Positions 1-6,354 of a stretch of 22,674 bases of DNA are shown here, piece after piece (position 1 is the stretch's first letter; each line of letters starts with the position of its first letter). The notes under the pieces are model-generated. The model made no database searches and was not told where the DNA came from. It saw only the letters and a list, made by a program, of their open reading frames with translations. This DNA is from JACJWR01 sp044326505 (GTDB lineage Bacteria > Actinomycetota > Actinomycetes > S36-B12 > UBA10799). The position numbers and the translations under genes are program-made. The DNA is taken from NCBI GenBank assembly GCA_044326505.1, contig JBIRBF010000018.1, positions 1-22,674 of the forward strand. The letters run 5' to 3'.

Positions 1-492
1 GCGGCGCATTCGCTCGCGCTGCAGCGCGGCCGTACCCAGTCGGTACGACGCATCGGCCAACCCGGCCCCCGATCCGGCCGACACCTGCCACACGGCGGCC
101 AAGGCCACCAGCGCCGTCAACTCGAACTCCTCCCCGTCTGCGCGCAGGGCTGCCGGGATGTCCCCGCCAACCCGCGCGGCGCCCACGGAGCCCTGCATGA
201 AGTCCCGACCCGCCCCCGCCCGCTGCAGAGCTGTCTCGGCAGGCAGCCCAGTGGCCAACTCGGCGGCCAGGGCGAGCACCACGTCGGCCGCGGCCGCCCG
301 CTGGGCCGTCTGGCGAGCGCTCCTGCGCCACATCGCCCGAAACCGATCGGTCACCCGCGTGCCCAGGCGGCGCCACCACGGCTGCCACCCCAGGGGCCGC
401 AGCCTGGCCCGCGCCGGGGACGCCGAGAGTCCTGCGCCAATCGCGAGCAGCACGAGTGCGGCCACGAGCACACCCCATCCGGGGGCTCTCAC
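1..492 (-). CDS. tadB: TadB-like type II secretion system F protein (partial, 5' part only)
   Basis: This is the N-terminal 164 codons of a Tad/Flp pilus inner-membrane platform protein; the reading frame stays open to the window edge. The start is GTG at 492, overlapping the tadA stop by four bases (GTGA), which implies translational coupling. Visible features are an N-terminal hydrophobic helix (about residues 7-22), an Arg/Trp-rich cytoplasmic stretch, then a T2SSF-type segment (LAAELATGLPAETAL, then VWQVSAGSGAGLADA), whose G-x-G-L-A pattern is typical of TadB/TadC proteins. TadB-type proteins form the membrane platform on which the TadA ATPase acts during pilus assembly. Position directly after tadA supports the call. 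The C-terminal membrane helices lie outside the window, so completeness cannot be judged. TadB rather than TadC is inferred from gene order. Confidence 0.82.
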   Translation of the reverse strand, partial: MRAPGWGVLVAALVLLAIGAGLSASPARARLRPLGWQPWWRRLGTRVTDRFRAMWRRSARQTAQRAAAADVVLALAAELATGLPAETALQRAGAGRDFMQGSVGAARVGGDIPAALRADGEEFELTALVALAAVWQVSAGSGAGLADASYRLGTAALQRERMRR

Positions 493-1652
493 GTGGCACC
501 GGCTTGTTCGAGGCGTCGTCCCAGAAACTCGATCCCGGGCCCTTCGACAACGTCCCCCTGCAGAAACGTCAGCGCTGCCACGGCCTCGACCAGCAGGCCC
601 CCGGCCCGCGGGCGCAGTACGCAGACCTGCCGCACGCACCGGGCGCCACCCTGGTCCCGGCCAACGTGCACGACCGCATCCAGCCCTGCCGCCACCTGCG
701 CATGGAGCGCCTCGCGAGGCAGCCCGGCGGCCAGGGCCAGCGCCTCCAGACGGGCCGGCACATCGGCGGCCGAGTTGGCGTGGAGGGTGCCACAACCCCC
801 TTCGTGGCCGGTATTGAGCGCAGCCAAGAGATCAACCACCTCGGCGCCTCTGACCTCCCCGACCACGAGCCGGTCGGGCCGCATCCGCAGTGCCTGCCGC
901 ACCAACTCCCGCAAAGTGACGGCGCCGACCCCCTCGACGTTGGGCGGCCGCGACTCCAACCGCACGACGTGGGGGTGCCGCGGTTCCAGCTCGCTGGAGT
1001 CCTCGACCACGAGGAGCCGGTCGTCCGGTGGGACTAGCGAGAGCAAGGTGGCCAGCATCGTCGTCTTGCCCGCCCCCGTGCCACCGCTCACCAGGAACGC
1101 CAGCCGACCCTCGACGATCCGGCGCAGCCAATCCGCGCCGGCCTCCGGCACCGCGCCCCGGCGCACCAACTCGGCCAACGTGAAGCCGCGCCGCCGGGGG
1201 ACACGGATGCTGATGCACGTGCCGCGCGGGGCGATGGGCGGGATGACGGCGTGGAGCCGTGACCCATCCGGCAGGCGCGCGTCGACGTAAGGCGAGGCAT
1301 CGTCAAGCCGGCGCCCGGCCAATGTCGCCAACCGCTGCGCTAGTCGCCGCACCGCCGCCTCGTCCAGCAGCGCGACGGAGCTGCGCTCGAGGCCGGCGCC
1401 GCGGTCGACCCAGATGGACCGGGGCCCGTTGACCAGGACGTCGGTCACCTCGGCATCTGCCATCAGCCCTTCCAGTGGGCCCGCCCCCGCAAGCTCGGAC
1501 CGCAGCTCGGTCACAAGCGCCATCAGGGTGCTGTCGCCGAGCACTAGCCCCTCGTCGCGCAGGGCTTCGGCGACGCGCGCCGGTGTGGCGGTTGCGCCTG
1601 TTCGGATCAGGCGAGCGCGGACGCGCTCCAGCAGCGAGGCCTCGACTTGCAC
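489..1652 (-). CDS. tadA: TadA/CpaF-type pilus assembly ATPase
   Basis: A secretion ATPase of the VirB11/PulE superfamily (about 387 aa) that would power Flp pilus assembly at the inner membrane. Seen in order: an N-terminal domain (about 1-160), Walker A SGGTGAGKTT at about 189-198, Asp box VVEDSSEL at about 215-222, Walker B LVVGEVRGAE at about 262-271, and a His box TGHEGGCGTLHAN at about 281-293. All catalytic motifs are intact. The frame is open far upstream into ssd, so the start must be chosen. GTG at 1652 lies one base past the ssd stop and fits a coupled operon; GTG at 1670 is an alternative with a GGAG 12 nt upstream. It is second in the ssd-tadA-tadB operon, and its stop overlaps the tadB start. 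Mycobacterial Rv3659c is the positional counterpart (from memory). Confidence 0.9.
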   Translation of the reverse strand: MQVEASLLERVRARLIRTGATATPARVAEALRDEGLVLGDSTLMALVTELRSELAGAGPLEGLMADAEVTDVLVNGPRSIWVDRGAGLERSSVALLDEAAVRRLAQRLATLAGRRLDDASPYVDARLPDGSRLHAVIPPIAPRGTCISIRVPRRRGFTLAELVRRGAVPEAGADWLRRIVEGRLAFLVSGGTGAGKTTMLATLLSLVPPDDRLLVVEDSSELEPRHPHVVRLESRPPNVEGVGAVTLRELVRQALRMRPDRLVVGEVRGAEVVDLLAALNTGHEGGCGTLHANSAADVPARLEALALAAGLPREALHAQVAAGLDAVVHVGRDQGGARCVRQVCVLRPRAGGLLVEAVAALTFLQGDVVEGPGIEFLGRRLEQAGAT

Positions 1653-1653
1653 G

Positions 1654-2745
1654 TCAACCGGCTGCCACACTCGACCGAGCCACTCCCCGGAGCAGCCGCA
1701 AGCAGGTCCCGAGCAGGGGTCCGGACCAATTCCGCCCCGGCGGCATCCCATCCTCCAGACTGCGATCCAGGCGGCTCTCGGCCGGCATGTGGGCAACGAG
1801 CGGCATGCCAAGCGCGTCGGCCAGGTCCTCGCCGGTCAGCGCACCCGGAGAGGGTCCGCGAACGACCAGCCCGATCGGCAGCCCTGCCAACGAGCCGCGC
1901 GTCACCAATCGGCGCGCAGCCAGAGCCCCGCGCACGTCGGCTGGGCAGACCAACAGCACCTGGGCGCTGCGGGAGAGGACCTCGACGGCCTGCTGGCGTG
2001 GTGCAACACCCTCGGCGCAGAGCCAGCGGGCGAGGTCCACCACGACCACATCCGCGTCGCGCGCCGCAGAGTCCAGCACCGAACCGACAACTCCCTCCGG
2101 CGGGAGCGAAGCCGGACCGGAGGTCCAGGTGAGCAGCCGCGCACCGGCTACCAGCGGCAACCCCGCCCGCAGGGATCTGGGTGGAATCCGACCCACCGCC
2201 GCCGAGAGGTCGTCCCAGCCGTTTCCGGCCACGCGGTCCACGCCGAGCAGGACGTTCAGCCCGAACCCGGACGGGTCGAGGTCAACTAGATAGACCGCCA
2301 GCCGCTCCGCCGCCGCGACGCGAGCGAGCCCAGCCGCCAGCACCGAAGCGCCGGCGCCGCCACGCGCGCCGATCACCGTGATGATCGGCGCTGCTGCGCT
2401 GGTGGCCGATGCGGCCTCCGCGATGGCCTCTACCAACCAGCGCTCCCCCTCCGGCAGCGTGACCACCGTATGAGCGCCGATGGCCAGCGCTTCCTGCCAC
2501 AACGGCGAAGGGACCGGCGGAGTGGCCACAACCAGGACGCGCGAACGCGGCGGCAAACCCATCGCCGCCACCTGACCGATCGCTGCCCGATCCAGCACGA
2601 CCATGTCGGCGGCGGACCACAAAGACGCGGCTGCGAGTGCATCCGGCACGACGCGCGTCTGTGCCCCGGCTGCCGCCCCGAGGCGTAGCACGTCGTCGGC
2701 CAGCACCTCGTCGATCGTGATGGCCAACAGCTCCGGACCTGCCAT
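1654..2745 (-). CDS. ssd: Ssd/CpaE-like MinD-superfamily protein of the Tad locus
   Basis: A 363-aa protein with an N-terminal receiver-like domain (about 1-115) and a MinD/ParA-type P-loop domain (about 120-363). ATG at 2745 is chosen because AAGGGGG sits just upstream and the protein homology begins there; the in-frame extension upstream is low-complexity. The nucleotide-binding loop at about 126-134 reads GARGGAGAS: the lysine that normally contacts phosphate in Walker A is an alanine. The second motif, VDLDPSG at about 154-160, is kept. Proteins of this class either localise the Tad machine (CpaE) or, in mycobacteria, are named septum site-determining protein Ssd (Rv3660c). It heads the ssd-tadA-tadB operon and is divergent from the HAD gene, the same order as in M. 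tuberculosis. Whether it hydrolyses ATP is doubtful given the missing lysine; function is inferred from family and context. Confidence 0.82.
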   Translation of the reverse strand: MAGPELLAITIDEVLADDVLRLGAAAGAQTRVVPDALAAASLWSAADMVVLDRAAIGQVAAMGLPPRSRVLVVATPPVPSPLWQEALAIGAHTVVTLPEGERWLVEAIAEAASATSAAAPIITVIGARGGAGASVLAAGLARVAAAERLAVYLVDLDPSGFGLNVLLGVDRVAGNGWDDLSAAVGRIPPRSLRAGLPLVAGARLLTWTSGPASLPPEGVVGSVLDSAARDADVVVVDLARWLCAEGVAPRQQAVEVLSRSAQVLLVCPADVRGALAARRLVTRGSLAGLPIGLVVRGPSPGALTGEDLADALGMPLVAHMPAESRLDRSLEDGMPPGRNWSGPLLGTCLRLLRGVARSSVAAG

Positions 2746-2809
2746 GTCGCACCCCCTTGCCACCACCTTGGGCGGGGTTGCCTGAGAGGACAACCGACAC
2801 TGCAGCCCC

Positions 2810-2818
2810 TGTGGATAA
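2810..2818 (-). promoter_or_regulatory. Consensus DnaA-box 9-mer
   Basis: The minus strand reads TTATCCACA, identical to the classical DnaA-box consensus. It lies about 65 bp upstream of the ssd start. Only one box is seen, so this is not an origin. It may be a DnaA-responsive site or a chance match in GC-rich DNA. Confidence 0.4.
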
Positions 2819-2864
2819 CTTCCCAGTGACCCGCCCCCGTGCGAACAACCCGAGCAGGAAATGG

Positions 2865-2900
2865 GAGGACCCCCGCTGGGGGGGGTTAGCGGGGGTCCTC
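2865..2900. repeat. 13-bp perfect inverted repeat with G-run loop
   Basis: GAGGACCCCCGCT (2865-2877) is perfectly complementary to AGCGGGGGTCCTC (2888-2900), with a 10-nt loop of eight G and two T. It would form a very stable hairpin on either strand. No T-tract follows. It lies upstream of both flanking genes, so it cannot terminate either one at its 3' end; an attenuator or leader structure for the ssd-tad transcript, or a barrier between divergent promoters, is possible. Confidence 0.75.
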
Positions 2901-2902
2901 TG

Positions 2903-2924
2903 GCCGAGAGGGGGGATTCTCGGC
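2903..2924. repeat. Second hairpin, 7-bp stem with G-run loop
   Basis: GCCGAGA (2903-2909) pairs with TCTCGGC (2918-2924) around the loop GGGGGGAT. It starts two bases after the larger hairpin and shares its odd design, a stem capped by a G-run. Confidence 0.6.
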
Positions 2925-3060
2925 GCTGGCCGCCCCGAAGAGCGGCGATGATCATGGTGCCACATCTACCCAGGCCCCGCCAACCCGGGGTGCCGCGTGA
3001 ATACGCCCCGAAACCGCGCGCTCAGGCTGATCCTGCGGGGAGGCTGACGTGCCGCTGCCC

Positions 3061-3066
3061 TACCAT
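3061..3066 (+). promoter_or_regulatory. -10 box TACCAT, leaderless start of the HAD gene
   Basis: TACCAT is followed by exactly six bases and then the ATG at 3073, so transcription would begin at or next to the start codon. No Shine-Dalgarno sequence is visible. The TANNNT-N6-RTG arrangement recurs at other operon heads in this window. Confidence 0.55.
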
Positions 3067-3072
3067 CGGCCC

Positions 3073-3849
3073 ATGAGCAGCGCGGCCTTCTTCGACCTCG
3101 ACAAGACCATCCTGGCCAAGTCAAGCTCGCTCGCCTTCGCCAGACCGCTCTACGACGGTGGGCTCATCGGACGATCAGCCGTCCTGAAGAGCGCCTACGC
3201 CCAATTCGTGTTCCTCACCTCCGGCGCGGACCACGACCAAATGGAGCAGATGCGCGCCTACATGCAGGCCCTCTGCGCCGGCTGGCCCGTCGACCAGGTG
3301 CGGCAGATCGTCGCCGACACACTTGACGAAGTGGTCACGCCGATCATCTACAAGGAAGCGACCGAGCTGATCGCCGAGCATCAGAATGCCGGTCGCGACG
3401 TCATCGTGATCTCTTCCTCGGGTACCGAGGTCGTCGAACCCATCTGCGAGCGGCTGGGGGTAGACCGCGCCGTCGGCACCCAGATGAGCATCGAAGACGG
3501 TCACTACACCGGCGAAATCCTGTTCTACGCGTACGGAGAGGGCAAGGCCGAAGCGATGCGTGCCCTGAGCGCCGAGTTCGGCTACGACCTGGCCGAGTCC
3601 TTCGCGTACACCGACTCCGCCACTGACTTGCCGATGCTCGAGTTGGTCGGCAACCCCGTCGCGGTCAACCCCGATGCTCCGCTGCGCACAATCGCCGAGG
3701 AACGTGGTTGGACCATACGCGATTTCGATACCCCCCAGGCCATGAAGGAACGCAAACAGGCCGATCGCACGAAGTTCGCCGCCAGCGGCGCCGCCGCCGC
3801 GGTCGCCCTGGGAGTCGCCTGGTACACCCGCCGCCACAGGGCTCGCTGA
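3073..3849 (+). CDS. HAD-superfamily subfamily IB phosphatase (SerB-like) with C-terminal TM helix
   Basis: A 258-aa hydrolase. ATG at 3073 is chosen because HAD motif I begins almost at once: FFDLDKT, with the nucleophile Asp at residue 7 and the acid Asp at 9. Motif II is the Ser of VIVISSSG, motif III the Lys in GEGKAE, and motif IV is YTDSATDLPML with its acidic pair. Subfamily IB includes phosphoserine phosphatases and related enzymes; the actual substrate is unknown. The C-terminus (about 235-250, AASGAAAAVALGVAWY followed by RRHRAR) looks like a single membrane anchor with a basic tail. It is divergent from the ssd-tad operon, as Rv3661 is from ssd in M. tuberculosis. Transcription is probably leaderless. 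Confidence 0.88.
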   Translation: MSSAAFFDLDKTILAKSSSLAFARPLYDGGLIGRSAVLKSAYAQFVFLTSGADHDQMEQMRAYMQALCAGWPVDQVRQIVADTLDEVVTPIIYKEATELIAEHQNAGRDVIVISSSGTEVVEPICERLGVDRAVGTQMSIEDGHYTGEILFYAYGEGKAEAMRALSAEFGYDLAESFAYTDSATDLPMLELVGNPVAVNPDAPLRTIAEERGWTIRDFDTPQAMKERKQADRTKFAASGAAAAVALGVAWYTRRHRAR

Positions 3850-3900
3850 GCGCTGCGCGTAGACGCACACGCCGAGCCGTCGGCGCCCAGACACAAGGGT

Positions 3901-3926
3901 GGGGGCCCATCCAAGGATGGGCCCCC
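3901..3926. terminator. Strong GC hairpin between convergent genes
   Basis: GGGGGCCCATC (3901-3911) and GATGGGCCCCC (3916-3926) form an 11-bp perfect stem with a CAAG loop, 52 bp after the HAD stop. No U-tract follows, as is common for actinobacterial terminators. It probably serves the HAD gene and could block read-through from both sides. Confidence 0.6.
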
Positions 3927-3965
3927 AATAGTCGCCGATGCAGGTGATCAAGCGTGCATTCCAAA

Positions 3966-3982
3966 TGGACTTCAAGAGTCCA
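3966..3982 (-). terminator. Small hairpin downstream of the Fic-like gene
   Basis: TGGACT and AGTCCA form a 6-bp stem around a five-base loop. Read on the minus strand it is followed by TTTGG, and it lies about 74 nt past the Fic-like stop. A weak terminator candidate. Confidence 0.35.
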
Positions 3983-4055
3983 GAACCCGTCATCGTGGGC
4001 TGGGCGCCGCGTGGGTGCCTGATCGACGAAACTGTGAAGTTCTTGTGTCTCTTTT

Positions 4056-4895
4056 CTACTCCTCCTGGCCGGAGTTGCCAAGACCTTTCGCGCGAATTCC
4101 CACAAGAATCTCAGCGGCCGCCGCAGCCCCCATCGCAACCACCTCCGCGAAGTAGACCAACCAGGCGGCCACACCGTCGCTGGTCCCGGCTGCGTACTGC
4201 CGGGCAGCCGACACGTAGGCGGGGCGGCCGAGCTTCATGATCCCCACCTCCGGCACGGTCAGCACGTCCGGATCGAGCCCCCGTGCGGCAAGCACCAGCC
4301 GAGTGCTCATCCGCGCCAGTTGGCCGGAGCCGGTCTGGAACGGTCTCAGGGTGAGCAGCTCGCCATGCACCGCGGCAGCCTCGACGACGGCCGGCGCCGA
4401 GCTGCCCGAGCCCACCACCCGCCCCAGCAGCGAGAGCCGTGCTGCCGCCTGCTCGGGACTCGGCGCCGGCCCCAGCCGCAAGGAGTCGTTCAGCAACTCG
4501 CCCGACCGTGGCCGCCCCAACTCCTCGACAGGCTCCACATCCGCCGCGACCAGGGCGTGCAGCCGCGCGAGCGCCTGCAGCGGCGCCGTGGACCACACAT
4601 CGACGAGTTCGGGCAACTCCCGATAGCCGCGCCAGACCCCCGCCGCGATCCGCCCCATGGGCGAGTCCTCCCAGACGTCGCCGCTCCACCAGCCCTCGAT
4701 GGCGAAGTCGACCCCGTCCACGGCCGCGCTCGCCTGCGCACCGTGCACGCGGCTGGCCACGGCCAGCGCAGGGCCGTCGCTGCCCAAGTTCCGCGGCCAT
4801 AGGACGGTGTCCACCGCCTTGCGGGACTCGGCGACTGCGTCGCTCACCCCTGGCAGGTCGGCCAGCGGCGCGAACAGGTCGAGGGTGCGATCCAC
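4056..4895 (-). CDS. Fic-fold protein with degenerate active-site motif
   Basis: A 279-aa protein, the likely counterpart of the Rv3662c-type gene next to the HAD phosphatase in mycobacteria. The region 178-205 looks like a Fic motif: residues 184-195 read RPFQTGSGQLAR, against the canonical H-P-F-x-[D/E]-G-N-G-R-x-x-R. The catalytic His is Arg184, the Asn is Ser190 and the first Arg is Gln192, while Pro, Phe, both Gly and the final Arg are kept. AMP-transfer by the usual mechanism is therefore not expected. Start GTG 4895 follows TAGCCT plus seven bases, so it is probably leaderless although it sits only 22 bp behind the deacetylase gene. No signal peptide or membrane helix is visible. Such proteins have sometimes been labelled oxidoreductase; the true role is unknown. 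Confidence 0.68.
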   Translation of the reverse strand: MDRTLDLFAPLADLPGVSDAVAESRKAVDTVLWPRNLGSDGPALAVASRVHGAQASAAVDGVDFAIEGWWSGDVWEDSPMGRIAAGVWRGYRELPELVDVWSTAPLQALARLHALVAADVEPVEELGRPRSGELLNDSLRLGPAPSPEQAAARLSLLGRVVGSGSSAPAVVEAAAVHGELLTLRPFQTGSGQLARMSTRLVLAARGLDPDVLTVPEVGIMKLGRPAYVSAARQYAAGTSDGVAAWLVYFAEVVAMGAAAAAEILVGIRAKGLGNSGQEE

Positions 4896-4902
4896 CTGCC
4901 CG

Positions 4903-4908
4903 AGGCTA
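4903..4908 (-). promoter_or_regulatory. -10 box TAGCCT before the Fic-like gene
   Basis: On the minus strand TAGCCT is followed by seven bases and then the GTG at 4895. It gives the Fic-like gene its own leaderless promoter, inside the short gap after the deacetylase. Confidence 0.45.
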
Positions 4909-4917
4909 CAGCTGCCC

Positions 4918-6117
4918 TTAGCCGGCGTACTGCTGGTAGGGCCGCGCCTGCAACTCGGCCAGCACGGCCGGGTCCTGCGCCTCCAGCCAGCGCTCCAGGT
5001 CGAGGTTGCTGACGAACCGCACGTCGGGGTGCAGCTTCTTGAAGTCGGTGATGAACCGCGTCAGCGACGTCGTGAACGAGCCACAGGCCCAATCGTTGAA
5101 GTGATTGCCGATGAACATCGGAGCCCGGTTGCCGTTGTACACGGCGGTCGCCGCGTCCATGTACGACTTGTAGACGGTCGAGTCGATAGCGGCGCAGGTC
5201 TCGGGCGTCGCCTCGGTCTGACCGTTGTTGAGGTTGGCCAAGAAGTTGTAGTCCATCGAGAGCACCGTCGATGACCTCCCGGCGAGCGTGATGCTCTGCA
5301 GCGGGAAATCCCACAAGGGGTAGTCGGGCACCTTGGTCGGCCACGCCAGTCTGCCGTGGTTGGACGACTCGTAGGTGTAGCCGGCCGCCACCATGGCGGG
5401 GTACATCTGGTCGCGCTGGCCCTCCAGGCAGGGAGTCCTGCCACCCTTGATGACCGATGGGTCGAAGGGCAGCGCATCAAGCCCGGTGATGTCAGGGTTG
5501 TTCTGCGGCCAGTTAGTGATCAGCTGGTTGAACTGGTCGATCTCGGCCGCCCACTGCTCGGTCGACCACGTGTTGACGCCGGTCGGGCCGCAGAAGTGGC
5601 CAACGTAGTGGCTGGCGATCTCGTGGCCGGTCCGGTAGGCCTCTGTCCACGTCGTGATGCGGGAGGGAACCCACTCCGGCACGGCGAAGCCGATGTCGGA
5701 CTGGCCAGCAGGCCGGTCCGGCGCCTGATAGGCGTACTTGGCGTCCGTCCGCGGCAGCACACACACCGCCGACAGATTGAAGGTGAACCGACCTTCCACC
5801 GCCTTCGCGGTATCCAGGTAGTGCCGCATGATGCCTTCGGGCGTCTCGCAGGATCCGTCGAAGCTCACGACGATGAACTGCGGCGCCTGCTGACCGGGCT
5901 GCAGGCGATCGACCGTCAGGCCTGGCTGCGGTTCGGGCGGGGTGGTCGTGCCCACTGTCAGGCGCTTCGGCGGCGCCGGTGTAGCGGACTGCCCATCCGC
6001 CGGCAGCGAATCCGCGGTCGGCTCGGCTCCGCTGCGCACCGGCAGGGCGGCACCGAATAGCAGCCCACCGGCCGCAGCAGCGGCCAGCAACGAGGCGACA
6101 AGCGCGCGTCTACCCAC
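4918..6117 (-). CDS. Secreted polysaccharide deacetylase-like (NodB/CE4-type) protein
   Basis: A 399-aa exported protein. GTG at 6117 is chosen for the GGAGG about 10 nt upstream and because it directly begins a signal sequence (MGRR then an Ala/Leu-rich core to about residue 25). A Pro/Thr-rich linker follows (about 30-75). NodB-like features: FIVVSFDGSCE at 81-91 in the place of the T-F-D-D motif, and GHEIASHYVGHF at 164-175 giving H170-x3-H174. Asp87, His170 and His174 could form the metal triad, but the second Asp of motif 1 is Gly88. Several Cys (90, 119, 176, 230, 308, 345) suggest disulfides. CE4 enzymes de-N-acetylate cell-wall or other glycans; here the substrate is unknown. No counterpart in the mycobacterial gene order comes to mind, so it may be an insertion together with nhaA. 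Confidence 0.72.
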   Translation of the reverse strand: MGRRALVASLLAAAAAGGLLFGAALPVRSGAEPTADSLPADGQSATPAPPKRLTVGTTTPPEPQPGLTVDRLQPGQQAPQFIVVSFDGSCETPEGIMRHYLDTAKAVEGRFTFNLSAVCVLPRTDAKYAYQAPDRPAGQSDIGFAVPEWVPSRITTWTEAYRTGHEIASHYVGHFCGPTGVNTWSTEQWAAEIDQFNQLITNWPQNNPDITGLDALPFDPSVIKGGRTPCLEGQRDQMYPAMVAAGYTYESSNHGRLAWPTKVPDYPLWDFPLQSITLAGRSSTVLSMDYNFLANLNNGQTEATPETCAAIDSTVYKSYMDAATAVYNGNRAPMFIGNHFNDWACGSFTTSLTRFITDFKKLHPDVRFVSNLDLERWLEAQDPAVLAELQARPYQQYAG

Positions 6118-6233
6118 TTGTACACCGCCTCCGTTCCACTCCGGTCACCGCCACCGCGGGCTGCCCGCCGCTCAACCGGCGCCGGGAGTCCGGCCATTGT
6201 CCACCTCCACGTACAGGCGCACCTACAACGCCC

Positions 6234-6251
6234 CGTGACCGGCGTGTCACG
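6234..6251. repeat. Operator-like inverted repeat CGTGAC-N6-GTCACG
   Basis: Two perfect 6-bp half-sites (6234-6239 and 6246-6251) separated by six bases lie centrally between divergent promoters. The half-sites resemble CRP half-sites, but GTGA and TCAC are eight bases apart, not the six expected for CRP. The regulator is unknown. Confidence 0.45.
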
Positions 6252-6314
6252 AGTCGGAGGGGGCCACCAGTGCCCACCCCTCTGCGACGCACGCGGCCGC
6301 CTCGCAGTTCCCAC

Positions 6315-6320
6315 TAGGGT
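6315..6320 (+). promoter_or_regulatory. Possible nhaA -10 box TAGGGT
   Basis: TAGGGT would give a leader of about 28 nt that contains the GGGAGGG ribosome-binding site. No good -35 is visible. Confidence 0.35.
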
Positions 6321-6354
6321 GGGCGCAAGCCAGCGCTCGGACGGGAGGGTCGCC

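Larger units (their letters stand above)
2746..3072. other. Divergent intergenic region ssd / HAD phosphatase
   Basis: A 327-bp spacer between divergently transcribed genes. It has no convincing gene. It contains a DnaA-box 9-mer (2810-2818), two adjacent strong inverted repeats with G-run loops (2865-2900, 2903-2924), and the -10 box of the HAD gene (3061-3066). No clear -35/-10 pair for the ssd operon was found. Confidence 0.7.
6118..6354. promoter_or_regulatory. Divergent regulatory region deacetylase / nhaA
   Basis: A 237-bp spacer between the divergent genes. It contains the inverted repeat CGTGAC-N6-GTCACG at 6234-6251, a TAGGGT hexamer at 6315-6320 that could be the nhaA -10, and a GGGAGGG ribosome-binding site just before the nhaA ATG. 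Confidence 0.5.

Noticed and set aside
2810..2924. Replication origin
   Set aside because: Only one DnaA box, no cluster, no AT-rich unwinding element and no dnaA or dnaN nearby.
4237..4921. Plus-strand frames opposite the Fic-like gene
   Set aside because: Pro/Arg/Ser-rich composition and no recognisable motif; shadows of the minus-strand gene.
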